Shown here piece after piece: positions 25,353 through 34,062 of a stretch of 64,000 nt of DNA; positions within the stretch are counted from its first letter, which is position 1, and the number at the start of each line of letters is the position of its first letter. The DNA lies in contig NZ_JAHUZE010000002.1 of assembly GCF_019218265.1 (NCBI RefSeq), positions 124,001 through 188,000 of the forward strand, read 5' to 3'. The stretch comes from Maritimibacter dapengensis. Lineage in GTDB: Bacteria > Pseudomonadota > Alphaproteobacteria > Rhodobacterales > Rhodobacteraceae. A program made the translations under genes and the position numbers. Under the pieces are notes generated by a model. The model made no database searches, was not told the DNA's origin, and saw only the letters and a list, made by a program, of their open reading frames with translations.

Positions 25353-26230
25353 TGTGCAACCTCGGTGGCCATGTCGATGAGCGTTTGCAAGACCGGGGTT
25401 TGCGGCTCCTGATACGGCGCGACCAGCCCAACGGCGGGGCCAGGGGTGCCGGGTGCGATGGCGACGAGCGCGACGTTCCGGCCTGTGGCGAGGCTCTGGG
25501 CCATGTCGACCGGCAGGACCGTGGACCAGCCGCCCTGCTCAACGTGATGCACCAGAACCACGGTCGAATTCGACTCCATCCCGGCCTCGGGCGACAGCCC
25601 CGCTTCCATGAAGGCACGGTTTATTATGCGCCGGTTCTGCATGTCCGGGGTCAAGAGGCACAGGCGATGATCGACGAGGTCGGCCCAGTCCACCGCCGAC
25701 CGGCCCGCGAGGGGGTCGTCCGGGGCCGTCACCAGCGTGTAGGTCTCGCGGTAGAGTTGCCTTGTGGTGACGCGGCCCAGGGGTTCGTTGTCGAGATAGG
25801 AGAGGCCGACATCCGTCTCGAAGTTCTCAAGCATTTCAAGGATTTCCGCCGATGTTCGGCTGAGGATCGTGAAGCGGACGCGGGGATGGGCGGCTGAGAA
25901 GCGTGCGGCGAGGCGCGACGCCCATGTCAGTGCCGTCGGGATCACGGCAAGGCGCAGGTGGCCCGACAGGCCCTCGCGCGAAAACCGCATCTCTTCACGC
26001 AGGCGCTTTGCGTCACCCACGATCTGACGCGCCCAGTCGAGCGTGCGTGCGCCTTCGGGCGTGAGCCCCCCGAACCGCGAACCGCGTTGCACGAGTTTCA
26101 CACCGAGTTCCGCCTCGAGCTGCTTGATCCCGGCCGAAAGGGTGGGCTGGGTCACGCCCATGGCTTCGGCCGCGCGCCCGAAGTGGCGTTCGTTCGCAAG
26201 GGCGATGAACATTTCAAGTTTGTTGAGCAT
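25343..26230 (-). CDS. LysR family regulator of the formate dehydrogenase operon
   Basis: A 295-residue LysR-type protein upstream of fdsG and on the same strand. The HTH covers residues 1-60 (MFIALANERHFGRAAEAMGV, then TQPTLSAGIKQLEAELG), followed by the effector domain. The family is commonly placed next to fds genes, where it is named FdsR and activates them in response to formate. The ATG at 26230 is preferred over an upstream TTG because residues start at the HTH as in the family. Its stop codon overlaps the operator of the downstream operon. Confidence 0.9.
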   Translation of the reverse strand: MLNKLEMFIALANERHFGRAAEAMGVTQPTLSAGIKQLEAELGVKLVQRGSRFGGLTPEGARTLDWARQIVGDAKRLREEMRFSREGLSGHLRLAVIPTALTWASRLAARFSAAHPRVRFTILSRTSAEILEMLENFETDVGLSYLDNEPLGRVTTRQLYRETYTLVTAPDDPLAGRSAVDWADLVDHRLCLLTPDMQNRRIINRAFMEAGLSPEAGMESNSTVVLVHHVEQGGWSTVLPVDMAQSLATGRNVALVAIAPGTPGPAVGLVAPYQEPQTPVLQTLIDMATEVAQQN

Positions 26231-26233
26231 ATC

Positions 26234-26254
26234 GGAAAATATCGTCAATTCTGG
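26234..26254. promoter_or_regulatory. Second copy of the FdsR-like element, before the regulator
   Basis: GAAAATATC (26235-26243) and TCAATTCTG (26245-26253) match two blocks of the fdsG site (25332-25340 and 25343-25351). Only the spacer differs, one base here and two there. The site ends four bases from the start codon of the LysR gene, which would suit repression of its own synthesis. Being non-coding here and coding at the other site argues that the similarity is not due to shared protein sequence. Confidence 0.5.
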
Positions 26255-26463
26255 CAATTTCCATAGATAATCCCGATCAAAAGCGCGCCGCTGCCCGTTC
26301 AAAACTTCGTCGGCGCGGCCTTTTCGCCGCACCTGCGCCCGTTCGCCGACAATTTTCTTAACACCGCGAATCACCCGTGCTAGGGTGACGGCACAATGAA
26401 CAAACCGGTCCAAAGAGGCCGGAAAAGAACAAAGACAACAAGAGCATAGGCAGGCATACAGGC

Positions 26464-27516
26464 ATGATGACGGGCATTCTCGGCTCGTTTGTCATCTCTT
26501 GGTCCCAAACGGAAATTGACGGACTCGCGGACGCACCGCGCGGGTCCCTGGGCGTTGGGGCGAGCTGGCGGTGGCGTGGTCAGGCGATGCGGGTAGACGG
26601 CCCGCAGGACGTGATCCGCCTCGATCTGGCTCATGGAGAGGCAGACATACGCAAACGCGCCGCGCGCAAGGTGGGCCGGATCACCGGCGTCCCCAGCGCC
26701 GTTTCAGAACCGCGCGAAGAAGCGGACCACCTGTTCGGCCTCGGCTTCACGGTCACGGACGGGTATCGCAGCTACGACGTTTCGCTGGTTGATACCCCGA
26801 CGGCGCGTGGTGCGCTCCTGATGTTCCGGGACGGACTTCCGCCGTCGGACCTTGATCTCTGGGTCGTCGAAGCGCGCATGGAAGCGGCGGAAGTGAACCG
26901 GCAAGTCGACCAGCCGACCAGCGTCATCTGCTTCACACCAGGAACGCGCATCCGCACCGAGACTGGCGATGTCGCTGTCGAGGACATTCGTGAAGGCGAC
27001 CGGGTCCAGACGAAGGACAACGGGCTTCAGGACGTGCGCTGGATCGGGCAGAAACGCGTGACAGGAGCGCGGCTCTTCGCGATGCCGGAGCTTCGTCCGA
27101 TCCGCCTGATGGCACATGCACTGGGCGAGGGTCGCCCGGATGGTTCGCTCCTCGTGTCGCCCGCTCACCGGATGCTGGTGAAAGGAGAGAGGGCGCTGGC
27201 GTTGTTCGGAGAAACCGAGGTTCTCGTCGCAGCACGAGACCTTGTGGATGACCGTCATGTGACCCGGGACCGGAGCGTGTGCGAGGTGACGTATATTCAC
27301 CTGCTTCTGGATCACCACGAGGTGGTATTTGCCAACGGGCTGGAGACCGAAAGTTTTCTGCCCGAAGACGAGGCAATCGCCGCGATCGAACACTCGCAGC
27401 GCGAAAGGCTGCTCATGGAAGTGCCGGGACTAGCGGCGGGGCAGGACGTGTATGGTGCCCCCGCGCGCCGTATCCTTACAAAGGCGGAAGCGGCGATCCT
27501 GGGCGCGGGCCACTGA
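26464..27516 (+). CDS. Hint domain protein (Hedgehog/intein type)
   Basis: A 350-residue protein. About residues 1-150 form an N-terminal region without a family I recognise. The Hint_2 domain starts at about residue 155 with VICFTPGTRIRTETGDVAVE and continues with IREGDRVQTKDNG, VSPAHRMLV and a late HEVVFANGLETESFL. Hint domains splice or autocleave, with Cys at the domain start as the nucleophile; in Rhodobacteraceae the domain often sits at the end of secreted or calcium-binding proteins. Here there is no signal peptide and no obvious exported partner. A perfect palindromic terminator follows. Confidence 0.85.
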   Translation: MMTGILGSFVISWSQTEIDGLADAPRGSLGVGASWRWRGQAMRVDGPQDVIRLDLAHGEADIRKRAARKVGRITGVPSAVSEPREEADHLFGLGFTVTDGYRSYDVSLVDTPTARGALLMFRDGLPPSDLDLWVVEARMEAAEVNRQVDQPTSVICFTPGTRIRTETGDVAVEDIREGDRVQTKDNGLQDVRWIGQKRVTGARLFAMPELRPIRLMAHALGEGRPDGSLLVSPAHRMLVKGERALALFGETEVLVAARDLVDDRHVTRDRSVCEVTYIHLLLDHHEVVFANGLETESFLPEDEAIAAIEHSQRERLLMEVPGLAAGQDVYGAPARRILTKAEAAILGAGH

Positions 27517-27537
27517 GAGGCCGTTAACGGTTTTCGG

Positions 27538-27576
27538 ATTCCGGGATTCTAGAATTCTAGAATCCCGGAATTTTTT
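27538..27576 (+). terminator. Terminator with a perfect 34-base palindrome
   Basis: The palindrome runs from 27538 to 27571 without a mismatch. It holds two overlapping TCTAGA and one GAATTC and has AATT at its centre. TTTTTT follows (27571-27576). It is 22 bases after the Hint gene stop. The near-absence of an unpaired loop makes it stronger than typical terminators here. The downstream part of 27577-27651 has nothing I can support. Confidence 0.85.
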
Positions 27577-27651
27577 CGGCGAGCGATTTCAGCGGTTTAT
27601 GAAGACAGCCCTGCGACCTTTAACATTCCGTTCACACTTGGGCTGAAAAGG

Positions 27652-28761
27652 TTAACGCCGGTTCGGCTTGTCTTTCGTGATGCGTTTGACGTGTTTCGCA
27701 AAACCTTTCTCGCGCGCGCGTTTCTCGGCGATGGTTTCGCGGTTGTGCGTCTCTTCGGCGGCCAGTTTGCGGAACCGTTCGAGCCGGGCCGGGTCGAGTG
27801 CGCCCTCCGCAATGGCCGCCTGAACCGCGCAGCCCGGTTCGGTTTCATGCGCACAGTCGCGGAATTTGCAGCGTGTTGCGAGGTCCTCGATGTCTTCGAA
27901 CAGCTCCGACAGGCCCGCCGCGACATCCGTCAACTGCAACTCACGCATCCCGGGCGTGTCGAGCACGGCGGGACCGTTCGCGGTGAGATACAATTGCCGG
28001 TGCCGCGTGGTGTGCCGACCTTTCGCGTCGTCTTCGCGAATGCCCCGTGTTTCGAGTTCGGTGCCCGCGAGCGCGTTGGTCAGCGTGGATTTTCCGACGC
28101 CGGACGAGCCCAGGAACGCGACCGTTCGCCCGGGCTTGGCCCAATCCGCGAGCTTGTTGCGGACGTCCTCGGCGGTTGCGTTCAATGCCAGAACGGGGAC
28201 GCGTGCGGAAATCTCGGAGGCGCGCTCGACGAATGTGTCCGGGTCTTCCGCGAGATCCGGTTTTGTGATGAGGATCACCGGTTCGACCTCGGCATTCAGA
28301 CAAAGTGCGACGTAGCGCTCGAGCCGGGCGATGTTGAAATCGGCATTGGCGGAGGTCGTGATGAACACGGTATCCACGTTGGCCGCGATCAGCTGTTCGT
28401 ATTTCAAACGTCCCGCCGCGACCCTTTGGATGAGCGACTTGCGGTCCAGCCGCACGCTGTCTTTCGGGCTGTCGGCATCGTATAGGAGCCAATCGCCAAC
28501 GGTCAGGTCGTCGCGCGGCGGTATCTCGACTTCGATATCTTCGCCAAGCGCGACCAGTCCGGAGCGGTGGACTTCGGTGACGCGGACGGGCGGCGTCCGG
28601 GCAAGCGCGTCGGCCTCGACCTGGGTTGCGAAAAACCCTTGCCAGCCCAATTGCGTGAGCCGCGAAGCGGGCGTGGGGGACGGCGTGGTGCCGGGGAAAA
28701 GCTGGGAATAGTCCCGTGTCATGGATCGTGTCTTTCTGGAAAGGTCTCTGTCGCTCGTCAT
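27652..28761 (-). CDS. rsgA: Ribosome small subunit-dependent GTPase A
   Basis: A 369-residue circularly permuted GTPase that checks maturation of the 30S subunit. The order of motifs is permuted as expected: ITKPDL (G4, about residues 164-169) comes before GSSGVGKST (G1, about 216-224), and RHTTRHRQLYL and LDTPGMREL (G3) follow. The zinc finger ligands CKFRDCAHETEPGC lie at about residues 290-303. An N-terminal OB domain precedes. The 28761 start has AGGTGA upstream; an in-frame ATG at 28722 is possible but has a poorer site. It is divergent from rpsD. Confidence 0.93.
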   Translation of the reverse strand: MTSDRDLSRKTRSMTRDYSQLFPGTTPSPTPASRLTQLGWQGFFATQVEADALARTPPVRVTEVHRSGLVALGEDIEVEIPPRDDLTVGDWLLYDADSPKDSVRLDRKSLIQRVAAGRLKYEQLIAANVDTVFITTSANADFNIARLERYVALCLNAEVEPVILITKPDLAEDPDTFVERASEISARVPVLALNATAEDVRNKLADWAKPGRTVAFLGSSGVGKSTLTNALAGTELETRGIREDDAKGRHTTRHRQLYLTANGPAVLDTPGMRELQLTDVAAGLSELFEDIEDLATRCKFRDCAHETEPGCAVQAAIAEGALDPARLERFRKLAAEETHNRETIAEKRAREKGFAKHVKRITKDKPNRR

Positions 28762-28927
28762 GGTTCACCTGCCCGCTTGCGGGACTTATGGTTCGGTCCA
28801 TGTGAGGGGAGGCCAGTCTGCCTCCCGGCCTTAACAGGTCATAAACGCTCCATCGTCGATGCGTCCGATGATAGGCGCGAACGTCGGGAAGGCAAGAAAG
28901 AAAGGGCAAAAAGCCGCCACCAAAGCG

Positions 28928-28955
28928 TTGACTTGCCCGCGCGGGGCTGTATAAG
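28928..28955 (+). promoter_or_regulatory. Predicted promoter of rpsD
   Basis: TTGACT at 28928-28933 and TATAAG at 28950-28955 are 16 bases apart. This is the strongest sigma-70-like match in the 437-base gap between rsgA and rpsD and closely resembles the rpmG promoter. It implies a leader of about 235 bases before the rpsD start. Confidence 0.6.
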
Positions 28956-28974
28956 CCCGCCATCTGGCCCCCGC

Positions 28975-28990
28975 GTGGGGCCGGTTTTCA
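28975..28990 (+). repeat. Short interspersed repeat, degenerate copy
   Basis: GTGGGGCCGGTTTTCA matches GTGGGAACCGGTTTTC (29148-29162 region) with small differences. It occurs soon after the predicted rpsD transcription start. Confidence 0.35.
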
Positions 28991-29141
28991 TTGGTGTTGG
29001 TGGCCCTCGCAAGAGGCAGCCTGTCAACTTGGGTAGCCGCGACCTGCGGTCCGAGGAGAGGACAACGCCCTTTACACACGGCCCCATAGCGGGTCCGGCA
29101 AACACAGGCCCACGGTCAAGCGACGTCCGCGTCCGCGACCC

Positions 29142-29162
29142 AAAAAGTGGGAACCGGTTTTC
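29142..29162 (+). repeat. Short interspersed repeat, copy before rpsD
   Basis: A 21-base sequence beginning AAAAAGTGGGAACC and ending GGTTTTC. It differs by two bases from the copy at 62229-62249. It holds a hairpin in which the A-rich left end pairs with the T-rich right end. It ends 37 bases before the rpsD start. Confidence 0.55.
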
Positions 29163-29198
29163 GGATCAGTTGCGGAGCCACAATAAAGGAGATCAGCC

Positions 29199-29819
29199 GT
29201 GACCAAACGCACGTCTGCCAAGTACAAGATCGACCGCCGGATGGGCGAAAACATCTGGGGTCGTCCGAAATCCCCGGTCAACCGCCGCGAATACGGCCCC
29301 GGCCAGCACGGCCAGCGCCGCAAGGGCAAGATGTCCGACTTCGGCCTCCAGCTTCGCGCCAAGCAGAAGCTCAAGGGCTACTACGGCGACCTGACCGAAA
29401 AGCAGTTCCGCCGCATCTTTGCCGAAGCCGAGCGTCTGCGCGGCGACACCGGTGAACAGCTCATCGGCCTGCTCGAGCGCCGTCTCGACGCCGTGGTCTA
29501 CCGCGCGAAATTCGTGCCGACCATCTTCGCCGCCCGCCAGTTCGTGAACCACGCCCATGTCACGGTGAACGGCAAGCGCGTCAACATCCCGTCCTACCGT
29601 GTGAAGGAAGGCGACGTGATCGAGGTTCGCGAGAAGTCCAAGCAGATGGCGATGGTTCTCGAAGCTTCGCAACTGCCCGAGCGTGACGTTCCGGATTACC
29701 TGGAAGTCGATCATTCCAAGATGAAGGCGACCTTCGTGCGCACCCCGGGTCTCTCGGACGTGCCGTATCCGGTTCACATGGAGCCGAACCTCGTCATCGA
29801 ATTCTACGCTCAGAACTAA
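29199..29819 (+). CDS. rpsD: 30S ribosomal protein S4
   Basis: A 206-residue protein matching ribosomal protein S4 (uS4), a primary rRNA-binding protein that nucleates the 5' domain of 16S rRNA. It begins [20 protein letters not shown], and the S4 RNA-binding domain appears as [20 protein letters not shown] (about residues 90-109). It starts at GTG with AAAGGAG nine bases upstream. It stands alone rather than in the alpha operon, as is usual in Rhodobacteraceae. A strong terminator follows. Confidence 0.97.
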   Translation: MTKRTSAKYKIDRRMGENIWGRPKSPVNRREYGPGQHGQRRKGKMSDFGLQLRAKQKLKGYYGDLTEKQFRRIFAEAERLRGDTGEQLIGLLERRLDAVVYRAKFVPTIFAARQFVNHAHVTVNGKRVNIPSYRVKEGDVIEVREKSKQMAMVLEASQLPERDVPDYLEVDHSKMKATFVRTPGLSDVPYPVHMEPNLVIEFYAQN

Positions 29820-29844
29820 GCCTCACTTAGCTCTGAAAAAGATC

Positions 29845-29872
29845 GGGCCGCGCCTTCGGGTGCGGCCCTTTT
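29845..29872 (+). terminator. Rho-independent terminator of rpsD
   Basis: GGGCCGCGCC (29845-29854) pairs with GGTGCGGCCC (29859-29868) around a TTCG tetraloop, with one G-U pair, followed by TTTTC. It is 25 bases past the rpsD stop. Confidence 0.92.
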
Positions 29873-29882
29873 CGTTCTGGCA

Positions 29883-30269
29883 TCAGTCGGGGACGATTGC
29901 ATCCACTTCGATCTCGACCAGCCATTCCGGGTTCACGAAACGCGTGACGGCCATGATCGTATCGACCGGACGCGCATCGACGCAGTAGGCTTTGCGGGCT
30001 TCGATCGCCTGTTTCCATTGATCAATGTCAGTCAGGATCACACGGGTGCGGACGATGTCCTCTATGCCGGACCCGGCCGCTTCCAATGCGGCTTTGATGA
30101 TCTCGAAACATTGCGTGGTCTGCGCGAATACATCGCCAATGCCCACAGTTTTTCCATCGGCATCGACAGGGGCGGTGCCACCGACCGCAATAAAAGACCC
30201 GACGCGGACGGCGCGGCTGAAGCCGACAACCTCCTCCATCGGGTTGCCGTTCGAGATATTCTGACGCAT
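29883..30269 (-). CDS. RidA family protein (enamine/imine deaminase-like)
   Basis: A 128-residue member of the YjgF/YER057c/UK114 (Rid) family. Proteins of this type hydrolyse reactive enamines and imines made by PLP enzymes. Core segments are FSRAVRVGSFIAVGGTAPVD (residues 17-36) and IVRTRVILTDIDQWK (about 71-85). Arg in RTRVIL is the residue that holds the substrate carboxylate in RidA, so a deaminase activity is plausible; substrate choice within the Rid subgroups is uncertain. It is convergent with rpsD across a shared terminator. Confidence 0.9.
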   Translation of the reverse strand: MRQNISNGNPMEEVVGFSRAVRVGSFIAVGGTAPVDADGKTVGIGDVFAQTTQCFEIIKAALEAAGSGIEDIVRTRVILTDIDQWKQAIEARKAYCVDARPVDTIMAVTRFVNPEWLVEIEVDAIVPD

Positions 30270-30457
30270 GGCGGGCCCTCCTCAATCGAAATCGTAAGAC
30301 AAGGGCGGTGAATTTGCTATCTCGCCGTAACAGACCCATAGCTAGTCCGAACGCCCTTTGCTTTTCCGGCCCTGGGTGACTACATATCGCCTTGCGAGGA
30401 CGACCTCCCCATTATGGAAGATTGCCGGGACGACCCGGCGACATGCCGGAGGCTCAT

Positions 30458-30889
30458 ATGCGCAATCTTTCCGACCGCATTCGTCACGCACTTAGTTTTG
30501 AAATCATCGGACTTCTCATCATCGTCCCGTTGGGCGCGCTGATCTTTGACAAGCCAATGGCCGACATCGGCGTGGTCGGCGTAGTGTCCGCCACGCTCGC
30601 GACGCTTTGGAACGTGGTCTACAACTTCGTTTTCGATCTCGTAATGGAACGCAGGACGGGGACGACGCAGAAAGGTTACGGCCTGCGCATCATTCATGCG
30701 GTCCTGTTCGAGACCGGACTCCTGATCGTGCTCTTGCCGTTCATCGCGTGGTATCTGGGCGTCACCCTTTGGACCGCCCTTGTAATGGATCTGTCCTTCG
30801 CGGCGTTCTATCTGGTCTATGCCTACCTTTTCAATCTGACCTACGATCGCTTGTTTCCGCTGCCGGAATGGGCCTCGCAAACACCGTAA
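30458..30889 (+). CDS. PACE family multidrug/polyamine efflux transporter
   Basis: A 143-residue inner-membrane protein with four predicted helices in two repeats, the bacterial transmembrane pair layout of the PACE family. Repeat one includes FEIIGLLIIVPLGALIFDKP (residues 13-32) and TLWNVVYNFVFDLVMERR, repeat two includes VLFETGLLIVLLPFIAWYLG and AFYLVYAYLFNLTYDRLFPL. The conserved acidic Glu in the first helix (FE) is present. Members export chlorhexidine, acriflavine and short diamines such as cadaverine. CGGAGG lies eight bases before the ATG. Homospermidine synthase starts 80 bases downstream. Confidence 0.88.
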   Translation: MRNLSDRIRHALSFEIIGLLIIVPLGALIFDKPMADIGVVGVVSATLATLWNVVYNFVFDLVMERRTGTTQKGYGLRIIHAVLFETGLLIVLLPFIAWYLGVTLWTALVMDLSFAAFYLVYAYLFNLTYDRLFPLPEWASQTP

Positions 30890-30969
30890 AGACCGTCCAA
30901 ATTCGCTGACTTCGAGCCTTGGCGCATCCGTCCAAGTTTGCGATAGGGGGGCGAGCAAAAGGAGGCCGC

Positions 30970-32391
30970 ATGACCTATCCCAACTATGGCCGCATCGACG
31001 GCGCGATCGTGATGATCGGATTCGGCTCGATCGGGCAGGGCACGTTGCCGCTGATCGAGCGGCACTTCGACTTCGACGCGGACAAAGCCGTCATCATCGA
31101 GCCGAACGATGCAAATGCCGAACGCATCGCGGCAAAAGGTTATGCGCGGGAGACCGAGGCGCTTACGCCCGAGAATTACCAAACGGTTCTCGGCCGCCAC
31201 CTGACACCCGGCTCCGGCTTCGTCGTGAACCTGTCGGTCGATACCTCGTCGCTCGACCTGATGAGGTTCTGCCGTGCGCAGGGGGTGCCATACATCGACA
31301 CGGTGGTCGAGCCTTGGGCTGGCTTCTACTTCGACACCGACGAGAACGCCGCGCGCACCAACTACGCTCTGCGTCAGGCCGTGCGCGATGAAAAAGCGGC
31401 CAATCCCGGCGGGACGACCGCCGTGTCGTGCTGCGGGGCCAATCCGGGGATGGTGAGTTGGTTCGTCAAGGCCGCGCTTCTGAAACTCGCGGACGACGTC
31501 GGGACCGAAGCCGATCCGCAAGACCGGGACGAATGGGCCGCACTGATGCAGTCGCTCGGCGTCAAAGGTGTGCATATCGCCGAACGCGATACGCAAGTCC
31601 GACATGAGCCGCGCCAACCCGGCCATTTCGTCAACACATGGTCGGTCGAGGGGTTCATCGCCGAAGGCTTCCAGCCTGCGGAGCTTGGTTGGGGCAGTTG
31701 GGAGCCGTGGTTCCCGCCCAATGCCCACCGGCAGGAAACAGGGTGCAAAGCGGCGATCTGGCTGGAGCAGCCCGGCGCGAACACGCGGGTGCGCACATGG
31801 TGCCCGACGCCGGGGCCGCAATTCGGCTTTCTCGTTACCCACAACGAAGCCGTGTCGATTGCCGATTACTACACTGTGGGCGAGGGCGATCACCCGGACT
31901 TCCGGCCCACGGTTCATTATGCCTATCACCCCTGTGACGATGCGGTGCTTTCGCTGCATGAAATGTTCGGATCAAATCAGGTTCAGGACGTGCATCACAT
32001 CCTCGACGTGAACGAGATCGTGGACGGGATCGACGAATTGGGCGTGCTGCTGTTCGGCCATGCAAAGAACGCGCTTTGGTATGGCTCGCGCCTTTCGAAC
32101 GAAGAGACGAAGGATCTGGCCCCCGATCAGAATGCGACCGGGTTGCAGGTCACGTCGGCCGTGCTGGCAGGCATGGTATGGGCGCTAGAGAACCCCGAGG
32201 CGGGAATCGTGGAGACGGACGAGATGGACCACGCGCGTTGCCTTCAAGTGCAGACGCCCTACCTTGGCCCGGTCGAGGGGCATTACACGGATTGGACCCC
32301 ACTGACGGATCGCCAATCGCTTTTCCCCGAAGAACTGGTCGAGGACGAACCATGGGCCTTCGCCAACGTGCTGGAGCGTCTGGGGGCCTGA
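30970..32391 (+). CDS. hss: Homospermidine synthase
   Basis: A 473-residue NAD-dependent enzyme that couples two putrescine units, or putrescine and spermidine, to give homospermidine. The N-terminal Rossmann loop is IGFGSIGQGTLPLIE (about residues 16-30). Family blocks include NLSVDTSSLDLMRF, YIDTVVEPWAGFYFD, GANPGMVSWFVKAAL and TWSVEGFIAEGFQPAE. GGAGG precedes the ATG at 30970. It is transcribed with the PACE transporter gene or from its own promoter in the 80-base gap. It is convergent with betA, separated by 12 bases. Confidence 0.96.
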   Translation: MTYPNYGRIDGAIVMIGFGSIGQGTLPLIERHFDFDADKAVIIEPNDANAERIAAKGYARETEALTPENYQTVLGRHLTPGSGFVVNLSVDTSSLDLMRFCRAQGVPYIDTVVEPWAGFYFDTDENAARTNYALRQAVRDEKAANPGGTTAVSCCGANPGMVSWFVKAALLKLADDVGTEADPQDRDEWAALMQSLGVKGVHIAERDTQVRHEPRQPGHFVNTWSVEGFIAEGFQPAELGWGSWEPWFPPNAHRQETGCKAAIWLEQPGANTRVRTWCPTPGPQFGFLVTHNEAVSIADYYTVGEGDHPDFRPTVHYAYHPCDDAVLSLHEMFGSNQVQDVHHILDVNEIVDGIDELGVLLFGHAKNALWYGSRLSNEETKDLAPDQNATGLQVTSAVLAGMVWALENPEAGIVETDEMDHARCLQVQTPYLGPVEGHYTDWTPLTDRQSLFPEELVEDEPWAFANVLERLGA

Positions 32392-32403
32392 CCCCGCTCA
32401 CGC

Positions 32404-34062
32404 CTAGCGCTGCGCGGTCTCCCATTCCGGATGCATCCACGGCTTGACGTTTTCTGGCAGGAGTGGCGTGCGTCCAAGGATATGGTCGGACACCTTCTCG
32501 CCCACCATCAGTGACGGCGCGTTCAGATTGCCGTTGGTGATGCGCGGGAAGATCGAGCTGTCGGCGACGCGCAAGGCGTCCACGCCGATCACGCGCCCCT
32601 CCGGGTCCACCACGGCGCGCGGATCGTTGGCGCGCCCCATCCGGCAGGTGCCGCAGGGGTGGTAGGCGCTTTCGGCGTGCTCGCGGATGAAATCGTCCAA
32701 TTCGGCGTCGCTTCGGACATCCGCGCCCGGCTGTATCTCGTGCGACAGGTAAGGCGCGAAGGCGTCCTGGCCCATGATCTCGCGCGTCAGGCGGATGGCA
32801 GTGCGAAACTCGTGCCAGTCGCGTTCTTCGCTCATGTAGTTGAACCGGATCACCGGATCGTCCGCCGGGTCTGCGCTGCGCAAGGTGATGTTGCCCCGCG
32901 AGGTGGAGCGCATCGGGCCGACGTGGGCCTGAAACCCGTGCCCCTCGGCGGCGGCTTTTCCGTCATATCGCACGGCGATGGGGAGGAAATGGAACTGGAT
33001 ATCGGGGTAATCGACGCCCGCCTCGGACCGCACGAAACCGCAGCTTTCGAACTGGTTTGACGCGCCGGGGCCGGTCTTGCCCAGAAGCCAGCGCAGCCCG
33101 ACATAGCCTTTGCCGATCAGGTTCCAGTAGCGATAGAGGCTCACCGGTTGGCTTGCGGCCATCTGCACGTAGGTTTCGAGATGATCCTGAAGGTTCGCAC
33201 CCACGCCCTGACGGTCTGCGACCACGTCGATCCCGTGTTCGGTGAGGTGCTGTGCAGGGCCGATGCCGGACAGCATCAGAAGCTTGGGCGAATTGATCGA
33301 CGAGGCTGCGAGGATCACCTCGGCGCGGGCGCGGATCGTTTCGGTGCGCCCGCCGATCACCGTTTCGACCCCGACCGCGCGGCCCGCGTCGATCACCACG
33401 CGCTGCACCAGCCCGCGCACGAGATCGCAGTTCGGGCGCGCCAGCGCCGGGCGCAGGTAGGCATTGGCGGCGGACCAGCGGCGGCCTTGCCAGACCGTCA
33501 TGTCGAAGGGGCCGAACCCTTCTTGCTGTTCGCCGTTGTAGTCGACGGTCAGCGGATAGCCCGCTTGCCTCCCGGCCTCTATGAACGCGCGGGTGAGTGG
33601 GTTTTCCATCGTGCCCCGGCTGACATGAAGCGGCCCGTCATGGCCGCGCCAGTCAGGATCGCCGCCGTGCCCGCCGTCGTGCCAGTTCTCCATGCGTTTG
33701 AAGTAGGGCAGCACGTCCGCGTAGCCCCAGCCGTCGGCCCCCTCGTCGCGCCAATGGTCGTAGTCGCGGGCGTGACCGCGCACATAGACCATGCCGTTGA
33801 TCGAAGACGAGCCGCCGATGACCTTGCCGCGCGGACAGGCGAGCCGCCGGCCACCAAGATGTGGCTCGGGCTCGCTCATGTAGCCCCAGTCGTAGCGCCG
33901 CATGTTCATCGGGTAGGAGAGCGCGCCCGGCATCTGGATGAAAGGTCCGGCGTCAGTACCGCCGTGTTCCACGACCAGCACCGAATGCCCGGCATTGGCG
34001 AGCCGGTAGGCCATGACGCAGCCTGCGCTGCCTGCGCCCACGATGACGTAGTCGGCCTCCAT
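32404..34062 (-). CDS. betA: Choline dehydrogenase
   Basis: A 552-residue GMC flavoenzyme that oxidises choline to betaine aldehyde. The FAD loop is [18 protein letters not shown] (about residues 7-24), followed by the GMC signature [20 protein letters not shown]. The catalytic His is within [10 protein letters not shown] near the C-terminus. The protein has the usual BetA length. Its start overlaps the betB stop (ATGA), so the whole betI-C-B-A set is one tightly packed message. The electron acceptor is probably the quinone pool, and the protein is membrane associated. Confidence 0.96.
   Translation of the reverse strand: MEADYVIVGAGSAGCVMAYRLANAGHSVLVVEHGGTDAGPFIQMPGALSYPMNMRRYDWGYMSEPEPHLGGRRLACPRGKVIGGSSSINGMVYVRGHARDYDHWRDEGADGWGYADVLPYFKRMENWHDGGHGGDPDWRGHDGPLHVSRGTMENPLTRAFIEAGRQAGYPLTVDYNGEQQEGFGPFDMTVWQGRRWSAANAYLRPALARPNCDLVRGLVQRVVIDAGRAVGVETVIGGRTETIRARAEVILAASSINSPKLLMLSGIGPAQHLTEHGIDVVADRQGVGANLQDHLETYVQMAASQPVSLYRYWNLIGKGYVGLRWLLGKTGPGASNQFESCGFVRSEAGVDYPDIQFHFLPIAVRYDGKAAAEGHGFQAHVGPMRSTSRGNITLRSADPADDPVIRFNYMSEERDWHEFRTAIRLTREIMGQDAFAPYLSHEIQPGADVRSDAELDDFIREHAESAYHPCGTCRMGRANDPRAVVDPEGRVIGVDALRVADSSIFPRITNGNLNAPSLMVGEKVSDHILGRTPLLPENVKPWMHPEWETAQR

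Larger units (their letters stand above)
28962..29198 (+). promoter_or_regulatory. Long leader of rpsD, possible cis-acting RNA
   Basis: The predicted transcript begins near 28962 and runs about 235 bases before GTG of rpsD, much longer than needed. No start codon in it opens a credible gene. It is bracketed by two copies of a short CCGGTTTTC repeat (28975-28990 and 29142-29162). S4 represses its own operon in several bacteria by binding its messenger leader, so an autoregulatory structure is possible; no known RNA family is recognised here. Confidence 0.35.

Noticed and set aside
28797-29079. Coding frames of 82-88 residues on the minus strand upstream of rpsD
   Set aside because: They cross the rpsD promoter and leader, have no binding site and show no protein-like composition, so the region is treated as leader.
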